Shown here: piece by piece, positions 42,401 to 45,750 of the stretch | Layout: each line of letters starts with the position of its first letter | Numbering within the stretch: position 1 is the stretch's first letter | Source: an uncultured Clostridia bacterium | GTDB taxonomy: Bacteria > Bacillota > Clostridia > Christensenellales > UBA1242 | Length of the DNA stretch: 45,750 nt | NCBI GenBank assembly: GCA_946484195.1 | Contig: CAMLSW010000004.1 | Span: forward strand, 1 to 45,750 | Direction: 5' to 3' | Translations under genes and position numbers: made by a program | The notes under the pieces: generated by a model | The model's input: only the letters and a program-made list of their open reading frames with translations | Told to the model about the DNA's origin: nothing | The model's database searches: none

Positions 42401-42815
42401 CATCTTGATGATCAATACCAATATAGTTTGGAATAGAAGAGTTTGTTATGTTACTTTTAAATTTAACTTTTTGTCTTACCCAGTTGGCACATTCTTTTGC
42501 GATGGCTTTAAGTGTCATCTCATTCCTGAGTTTAATTTCAAACTCGCTACCATAAAGGCTGTTTTCTCGGTTTTGTTTTGGGATATAAAATTCTCGTTTT
42601 TCCTTTTTAACTCCCTCTGCGATTGTATCCTTTGTGAATGTTGGAGAAGTAAACAAAAATTTAAGTTCTTCAATTTGGCTTAGTTCTTCCTTTAATTCTT
42701 TAAATGCATACATTGAAAAACAAGAAGAGGCTATTCTTACCTTTGAGCCTTTTCTTAACTCACTTTTTAAATCATCTCCAAGCAGTTTTGTTCTATTGTC
42801 TATATTTTCAAACAT
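39459..42815 (-). CDS. SNF2-type helicase with PLD-like N-terminus
   Basis: The 1118-aa protein opens with a PLD-like segment (KVRIASSCFSMYAFKEL, about 24-40) that lacks a visible HKD motif. The helicase core has ADSVGLGKTFTA (about 278), DESHNFRN (about 368), LSATPVNNRY, and a second half with TDCISEGQNL and RFGRIDRIGS (about 860), as in SNF2/RapA-like translocases. A C-terminal 200-residue extension is unassigned. It is the first gene of the defence operon, with AAAGGA and its own extended -10 promoter 35 nt upstream. Confidence 0.9.
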   Translation of the reverse strand: MFENIDNRTKLLGDDLKSELRKGSKVRIASSCFSMYAFKELKEELSQIEELKFLFTSPTFTKDTIAEGVKKEKREFYIPKQNRENSLYGSEFEIKLRNEMTLKAIAKECANWVRQKVKFKSNITNSSIPNYIGIDHQDGSSVTYNPVNGFTTTDLGYQQGNSIFTAISKTDFAEQSKFLFSMFDEVWNDKSKVEEITDNVVEMISSAYQENSPEFIYYIILYNIFSEFLDDISEDNMPNEATGFKDTKIWNMLYDFQKDGVISIINKLEKHNGCILADSVGLGKTFTALAVIAYYSLRNKSILVLCPKRLSDNWTQYCGSSNDTTNIFYEDRIRYEVLYHTDLGRVGTAHNGRDLKLVNWGNYDLVVIDESHNFRNNNPVKDKETRYDFLINHVIKAGVKTKVLMLSATPVNNRYNDLKNQLAIAYSQDYDAFENSLDTKSNIATIFRQAQAVFNDWSKRPPNERKNKDLIDALSIDFKILLDSVTIARSRKNIAKYYNMNDIGKFPDRLPPVSCSPELTKRKDVPQYKEIYQSIKSLSMAVYGLFDFVLDSQKDKYERKYDVEIKHSGLTRSGRTSGIKRIMTVNLLKRLESSVEAFRLTMLGMLDLNRAELKRLSYYNAGQMRPDAYATKKVFNYEMFDQDEDGSLNLVQTDKGKEIHIEYADIDRLSWQKAMEHDVEILEYLINELGKITPEYDLKLQTLKEIIDIKIKNPINAGNRKFLIFSAFADTANYLYENLHKWLKDTYGIESAMIEGQANKVSLKHCPKRTNTLLTMFSPISKNRDQVFSWMHRQIESYNDPKLNWSGKIDKHEFDDCFKDIDVLIATDCISEGQNLQDCDMCINYDIHWNPVRIVQRFGRIDRIGSKNKVIQLVNFWPPLPLNEYINLTDRVKSRMTIVDQTATADDNILNPDDQMDDYREVQIKKLREGENIDLEDTNSGISISDLGLNEFRMDATEFIKTYGEPRRVPKGMHCVIEKDASRGIVPGVIYILKNQNNNVNINRQNRLHPYYLVYVDEKGEIVNNHLEVKEILDSIRVACKGRKEPLYNVCSIFNEETNDGLDMSKYSKLLEKAIESIIEVKEQSDINALFKQGSMVLSGTKIKGLDDFELIAFVVVK

Positions 42816-42849
42816 TCTTTTGTCCTTTGCTGGCTAATATCTTAAGTTG

Positions 42850-42858
42850 ATTATAGCA
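42850..42858 (-). promoter_or_regulatory. Extended -10 promoter of the defence operon
   Basis: On the minus strand the sequence is ATATGCTATAAT (TG then TATAAT at 42855-42850). The leader is short (about 28 nt). The same ATATGCTATAAT occurs before the WYL gene, so both units could be co-regulated. Confidence 0.65.
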
Positions 42859-42918
42859 TATTTATCGCTTTTTTGTGGTGTTTTTCGCAAAATTTAATTA
42901 AAATATTATATATTTTTA

Positions 42919-43164
42919 TTAAAAATCTTCATCATCCTCATCATCGAAACTATTAAATTCGTCAAATGATGTTTTGTTATTTCCTTTTTTATTTTCTCCC
43001 CAAAAGGATTGACTAATATCTTGTTTGCTTTGTGCCTGCCAGTCACAAGTGCAATCTTCTAATAACTCTCCACAGGACTCACAATGAGTTTCCCAATTAA
43101 AATCATGTTGTTTCTTCTTATCCTTTGGTTTTGAAAATCCAAATAAAAAATCTAAAAATCCCAT
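42919..43164 (-). CDS. Small zinc-ribbon protein of the defence region
   Basis: The 81-aa protein has CESC and CTC (about residues 29-40) forming a possible zinc ribbon, a hydrophobic N-terminus (MGFLDFLFGF) and a strongly acidic C-terminus (DDEDDEDF). TAGGAG precedes it, 9 nt after the WYL gene. Not recognised. Confidence 0.6.
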   Translation of the reverse strand: MGFLDFLFGFSKPKDKKKQHDFNWETHCESCGELLEDCTCDWQAQSKQDISQSFWGENKKGNNKTSFDEFNSFDDEDDEDF

Positions 43165-43173
43165 ATTTTACTC

Positions 43174-44160
43174 CTAATATTTATTTAAAACTTTTTCAAG
43201 CATAGCTTTTATTTTTTCTCTTGTTTCTTGTGGACTTACAATCTCTACATGCTCGCCATACTGCATAGACCAGTAGATAAGTGCAAGTTCGTTTACTTTC
43301 AAGTTTACGAATATTTCTTCATTTTCTTTTTTAATTTTTATATTCTCGCCATACCAATCTATAATATCTCCAATAACTTTCGGGCTATCTAACTTTAATG
43401 TTGCATCAACTGAATTTCCATGTGTCATATAAATGTGTTCGTTTATATAGTTGTCAAGTTTAAAGTTTTGTTGATTAGGTAGTGACTTTAAAGGCTTTAT
43501 ATCTTCATCTAGTATTTTTAAATCTGATATGCACTCAATTTTGTAATTAGCGAGATCATCATATTTGTCGTAGTTGCAAACTAAATAATATTTTCCATTA
43601 TTGTTTACTAGAAAGTAGGGATTCATTATAAATCTATGTCCCTGCATTCTTGGTAGAAATTTCTTTGTTATGTCGTATTCGTTATATTGAAATGAAACCT
43701 TTTTACCTTTCTCAATTGTTTCATCAAGCATCTCAATGTTTTTAAACAACTGCGTATTTCTCATTCTGCTGATTTCTTCAACTTTGTAAATATGCTTATA
43801 TTTTCTTTTTTCAAAAGTACTACAGTTCTTAATTATTTTTTGAATTAATTCCTTAGCATCCTGCGGGGGAATAGTTTTAGAAGAAAAAATGGCGTCAACT
43901 AGAAACATCACTTCAGATTTGTCAAAATCTCGTGATGCCAAGTAACAGCCATATTTACCTTTCTTTACTATTTTATATCCGTACTCAGTAAGTGTTTCTA
44001 TGTTTCTAGCAATTGATTTTATATTTGGAGAAACTCCATATATAATATCTAACTTTGTGATTATATCTGAATAGGTTAACAAATGATTTTCGTCAGTAAA
44101 ATCTTTCAGTATGTCTAAAACATACAGAAGCACAATTTTTTTATCACTTTCAGACGCCAA
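43174..44160 (-). CDS. WYL-domain transcriptional regulator
   Basis: A roughly 328-aa protein with an N-terminal winged helix (about 15-70), a WYL domain (NPYFLVNNNGKYYLVCNYD, about 180-200) and a C-terminal WCX-type extension. The GTG at 44175 lies on the GGAGG itself, so TTG 44160, 8 nt after that site, is the better start. WYL regulators often control defence islands and may sense nucleotide or DNA ligands; here it is placed upstream of, and read towards, the defence operon. Confidence 0.85.
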   Translation of the reverse strand: MASESDKKIVLLYVLDILKDFTDENHLLTYSDIITKLDIIYGVSPNIKSIARNIETLTEYGYKIVKKGKYGCYLASRDFDKSEVMFLVDAIFSSKTIPPQDAKELIQKIIKNCSTFEKRKYKHIYKVEEISRMRNTQLFKNIEMLDETIEKGKKVSFQYNEYDITKKFLPRMQGHRFIMNPYFLVNNNGKYYLVCNYDKYDDLANYKIECISDLKILDEDIKPLKSLPNQQNFKLDNYINEHIYMTHGNSVDATLKLDSPKVIGDIIDWYGENIKIKKENEEIFVNLKVNELALIYWSMQYGEHVEIVSPQETREKIKAMLEKVLNKY

Positions 44161-44161
44161 C

Positions 44162-44233
44162 TTATTTACCTCCACTGATTAAACTTTTAAAAAAGTAGTA
44201 AATGAATAGGATTGGGCACAATATCCACCACAT
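44162..44233 (-). CDS. 23-aa hydrophobic leader peptide before the WYL gene
   Basis: ATG at 44233 has a strong AAAGGAGAG site. The product is MWWILCPILFIYYFF followed by KSLISGGK. Its final codons (SGGK) overlap the WYL ribosome site, so its translation could control WYL start-up. It also resembles a small membrane peptide of type I toxin size. The extended -10 promoter lies just upstream. Confidence 0.5.
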   Translation of the reverse strand: MWWILCPILFIYYFFKSLISGGK

Positions 44234-44256
44234 AATCTCTCCTTTTTTACGCTTTT

Positions 44257-44294
44257 ATTATAGCATATTTCAAATCCAAAAAAACGGATTTTAA
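44257..44294 (-). promoter_or_regulatory. Promoter of the WYL/leader unit
   Basis: The minus-strand sequence has AAAATCCG-TTTTTTT, then 30 nt from its first base TGC-TATAAT. It also holds the inverted repeat AAATCC/GGATTT. It shares upstream element and spacing with the LexA-like promoter at 29946-29987. Confidence 0.6.
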
Positions 44295-44301
44295 TAAACT
44301 T

Positions 44302-44337
44302 TTTTTCTTTTATCTCAAAAAGAGAGGCAATAAGTAT
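44302..44337. repeat. 36-bp direct repeat, right copy (defence cassette boundary)
   Basis: Perfect match to 30502-30537 in the same orientation, 13,800 bp apart. Recombination between the two would remove the whole defence cassette and leave one copy. Confidence 0.9.
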
Positions 44338-44342
44338 GTTTA

Positions 44343-44870
44343 TTAAAGTTTTTGCAGGTCAATAATCTCTATATCTTTACCGACTTTCTTTGCATACTGA
44401 ATTGTGTTCCAAGTTCCACCTGATTGCTCTCCATTCCAAAATGCTAGCAGTTTATCACAATTATCAACCATATATTCATTTCGTTTTTGCATACAGTCAA
44501 ATGAGTATTTGTCGCTTACTAGGGTAATCTTATCTGCGCTCAAAAGAATTTTTTGATATCTAGCCTTATCTTCGGCATTCCATTTTTTATCTTGGTCCGT
44601 GCAAGGTAATGCCATTTCTAACTCAATCTTTGTTTTATTTAATTTATTTAATAAAATCTTTGTATCTATTACAGCTCTTGCAAAGTCAAGGTCTACACCA
44701 ATTGCACCACCTGAAATAAAATAATCATATCCATTTGTGGCATATTGCATTACGGTAGATTGCATTAAAGAAGTATATTCCACAAACTTATCATCATTTA
44801 CGTTGCCATATTTCATTACTTTATTTAGCCCCTTAGGTCTATGTCCTGTAACAGCGATTTTCCTATGCAT
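44343..44870 (-). CDS. SLOG-family protein (YpsA/DUF1273-like)
   Basis: The 175-aa protein begins with IAVTGHRPKGL and has ISGGAIGVDLDFARAV and SGGTWNTIQYAKK, the nucleotide-binding pattern of the SLOG superfamily (YpsA, DprA-related). Such proteins are thought to bind or process nucleotide-derived signals and occur in immunity neighbourhoods. TTGGAGGT precedes the start. It is divergent from the XRE repressor, with which it shares an intergenic control region. Confidence 0.8.
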   Translation of the reverse strand: MHRKIAVTGHRPKGLNKVMKYGNVNDDKFVEYTSLMQSTVMQYATNGYDYFISGGAIGVDLDFARAVIDTKILLNKLNKTKIELEMALPCTDQDKKWNAEDKARYQKILLSADKITLVSDKYSFDCMQKRNEYMVDNCDKLLAFWNGEQSGGTWNTIQYAKKVGKDIEIIDLQKL

Positions 44871-44902
44871 ATTGTTACCTCCAATGTAACATTATAGTCT
44901 AA

Positions 44903-44963
44903 CTCGCTTTCAAAAATCAACTTATTTGAAATAAATATAGTATATCTCACTTTCAAAATTAAC
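44903..44963. promoter_or_regulatory. Paired repeats between the SLOG and XRE genes, probable operators
   Basis: CTCGCTTTCAAAAATCAAC (44903-44921) and CTCACTTTCAAAATTAAC (44946-44963) are direct, one difference in length. They lie in the divergent promoter region of the XRE repressor gene, as expected for its binding sites. Confidence 0.5.
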
Positions 44964-45007
44964 AAATGATGTCAAATTTAAAATAAACTATGATTGGAGA
45001 GTTAATT

Positions 45008-45445
45008 ATGTATTCAGTCAAAGAAAATTTGGAAGAACTTATGTCCAATCATAACTTAACATTGACTCAATTATCGGCAGAACTTGGTATTCCATACAAG
45101 ACTATCTCTAATTACACTAATGGCAAATATCTGCCTAATTTGAACACGGCTATTAAAATCGCAAACTATTTTCATTGTAGTATCAATTATCTTATTGGAT
45201 TATCCGATAGTGAGGAATATGGCAATTACTCTGAAGTGGATAATTTATTTTTATCTAGATATGAAGAACTTCTCAAAACAACAAAAGTCACTCATTATAG
45301 GGTGACTAAGGATCTTGGTTTGAACATAAACATATCTCGCAAATGGCGAGCAGGCACAACTCCATCTCTAGCAGTATTAACAAAACTTGCAAACTATTTT
45401 GGTGTTACTATTGATTACTTAATTGGCAGGAATAATTTAGGTTAA
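45008..45445 (+). CDS. XRE-type repressor with two helix-turn-helix domains
   Basis: The 145-aa protein has two tandem XRE domains: LTLTQLSAELGIPYKTIS near residue 18 and VTHYRVTKDLGLNINIS near 93, each followed by a matching ANYF...I.YLIG phrase, so it arose by internal duplication. ATG 45008 is chosen because TTGGAGAG precedes it; the ATG at 44990 lies before that site. It is the only plus-strand gene of the ICE right end and is likely to control lysogeny-like maintenance of the ICE. Confidence 0.85.
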   Translation: MYSVKENLEELMSNHNLTLTQLSAELGIPYKTISNYTNGKYLPNLNTAIKIANYFHCSINYLIGLSDSEEYGNYSEVDNLFLSRYEELLKTTKVTHYRVTKDLGLNINISRKWRAGTTPSLAVLTKLANYFGVTIDYLIGRNNLG

Positions 45446-45494
45446 TTATTTAGATTTTCGTATATTTTGTACAATTCTTTTTCGCTCGAACTAG

Positions 45495-45523
45495 TTGACA
45501 TCAGTATTATATCCGTTTATAAT
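45495..45523 (+). promoter_or_regulatory. Perfect consensus promoter facing out of the ICE
   Basis: TTGACA (45495-45500), 17-bp spacer, TATAAT (45518-45523), an exact sigma-A consensus. It points towards attR and the host. A hairpin (TTTTTGAT / ATCAAAAA, 45531-45552) lies at the expected start of the RNA. No ORF on this strand follows in the window. Confidence 0.75.
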
Positions 45524-45553
45524 AGTATTGTTTTTGATTGATATATCAAAAAT

Positions 45554-45580
45554 TGGCACATAGGCACAGGAATAGGCACA
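45554..45580. promoter_or_regulatory. Right arm-type integrase binding sites
   Basis: The 27 bp are identical to 6685-6711 and contain two TAGGCACA units and a GGCACA unit. Their presence at both ICE ends supports an arm-site role for the tyrosine integrase. The rest of 45446-45690 holds no gene. Confidence 0.7.
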
Positions 45581-45695
45581 AACGATAAAATTTGATAAAG
45601 CCAAAATTGTGTTCAAAGTGTTAAAAACTTGCATAAAAGCACTATATATTGTGTTTTTTGATAAAATTAGGTCGAGTTGACTAGATTTTAGAACC

Positions 45696-45745
45696 CCACC
45701 CTGATAAGGTGGGGGTCGGTGGTTCGAGTCCACTCAATCCTACCA
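45696..45745 (+). repeat. attR: 3' half of tRNA-Ile with intact anticodon loop
   Basis: From CCACC-CTGATAA-GGTGG to the CCA end, this is the tRNA-Ile 3' half displaced by integration. Positions 45705-45745 equal 206-246. The stem extends to a 7-bp perfect inverted repeat (CCCCACC / GGTGGGG) around CTGATAA, the expected core site of the tyrosine integrase. It has no 5' half, so it is not a gene. Host flank begins at 45746. Confidence 0.85.
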
Positions 45746-45750
45746 CTAAA

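Larger units (their letters stand above)
206..45745. mobile_element. tRNA-Ile integrative and conjugative element (ICE) with nested IME
   Basis: It is bounded by the 41-bp tRNA repeat, with matching integrase arm repeats inside each end. It carries a tyrosine integrase and excisionase, relaxase, coupling protein, VirB4, VirB6-like channel and pilin, ArdC, a LexA-like regulator and a defence cassette, so the set looks sufficient for excision and transfer. No peptidoglycan hydrolase is seen. About 39 kb belongs to the ICE proper and 6.25 kb to the IME sitting in its attL. Confidence 0.85.

Noticed and set aside
30537-42815. DISARM or BREX system
   Set aside because: A helicase plus methyltransferase suggested these, but there is no DrmA/B pair, PLD nuclease gene, PglZ or BrxC; Mod and Res are clear type III subunits.
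45491-45733. 80-aa ORF antisense to attR
   Set aside because: Again the antisense of the tRNA 3' half (MDSNHRPP-type artefact) crossing integrase arm sites and a promoter.
206-45745. Mycoplasma/Spiroplasma host using UGA as Trp
   Set aside because: Many genes end with UGA in ATGA overlaps, and Trp residues are encoded by TGG, so the standard bacterial code applies despite the mycoplasma-like transfer proteins.

Overview
The window is one end-to-end mobile island in a low-GC genome, most likely an uncultured gut-type Bacillota (Firmicutes). The basis is strong AGGAGG ribosome sites, sigma-A promoters with extended -10 boxes, Bacillota conjugation families, and UGA used as a stop (many ATGA overlaps). 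The order or genus cannot be told. A 41-bp direct repeat, the 3' half of a tRNA-Ile gene, lies at both ends (206-246 and 45705-45745). The outer element is therefore an integrative and conjugative element (ICE) in tRNA-Ile, of about 39 kb once a nested 6.25-kb element is subtracted.

Layout. (1) 1-246: host flank and the tRNA, whose anticodon loop carries an unexplained 55-nt GC-rich insert. (2) 247-6493: a nested integrative mobilizable element (IME) with a large serine recombinase, an HUH Rep protein, and a cargo operon (structured leader, PD-(D/E)XK nuclease, 58-aa and 179-aa proteins). Its core CTACCA is the 3' end of the tRNA; removing the IME on paper places the tRNA directly against a Rho-independent terminator. 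(3) 6500-8270: ICE left end with repeated integrase arm sites, a tyrosine integrase and an excisionase. (4) 8295-14198: accessory genes (DUF3848-like, orphan methyltransferase, Api92-like, LRR protein, DUF3846, ArdC antirestriction protein), two of them split by single-nucleotide frameshifts. (5) 14207-27631: the conjugation operon read leftwards: RHH accessory protein, MobP-type relaxase, VirD4, a 1511-aa Ig-like surface protein, pilin, lipoprotein, VirB6-like channel, VirB4. The oriT candidate is just upstream. (6) 27748-29903: regulators, including a LexA-like self-cleaving repressor with its own operator. (7) 30502-44337: a 13.8-kb defence cassette bracketed by a perfect 36-bp direct repeat. 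(8) 44343-45750: SLOG protein, double-HTH XRE repressor, integrase arm sites, an outward consensus promoter and attR.

The most interesting system is the defence cassette. One operon (promoter at 42850) encodes a SNF2-type helicase with a PLD-like N-terminus, a DUF4391 protein, RhuM, a DUF2971 protein, type III Mod, a second divergent DUF2971 protein, and type III Res. A WYL regulator, a zinc-ribbon protein and a 23-aa leader peptide lie upstream. RhuM appears to be a late insertion, because a 42-bp imperfect duplication brackets it. The second candidate is the IME cargo operon with its structured leader.

Limits: assignments come from reading motifs by eye. Family names such as DUF numbers and Mbov families are from memory and were not searched. 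Both frameshifts lie at homopolymers and could be sequencing errors.
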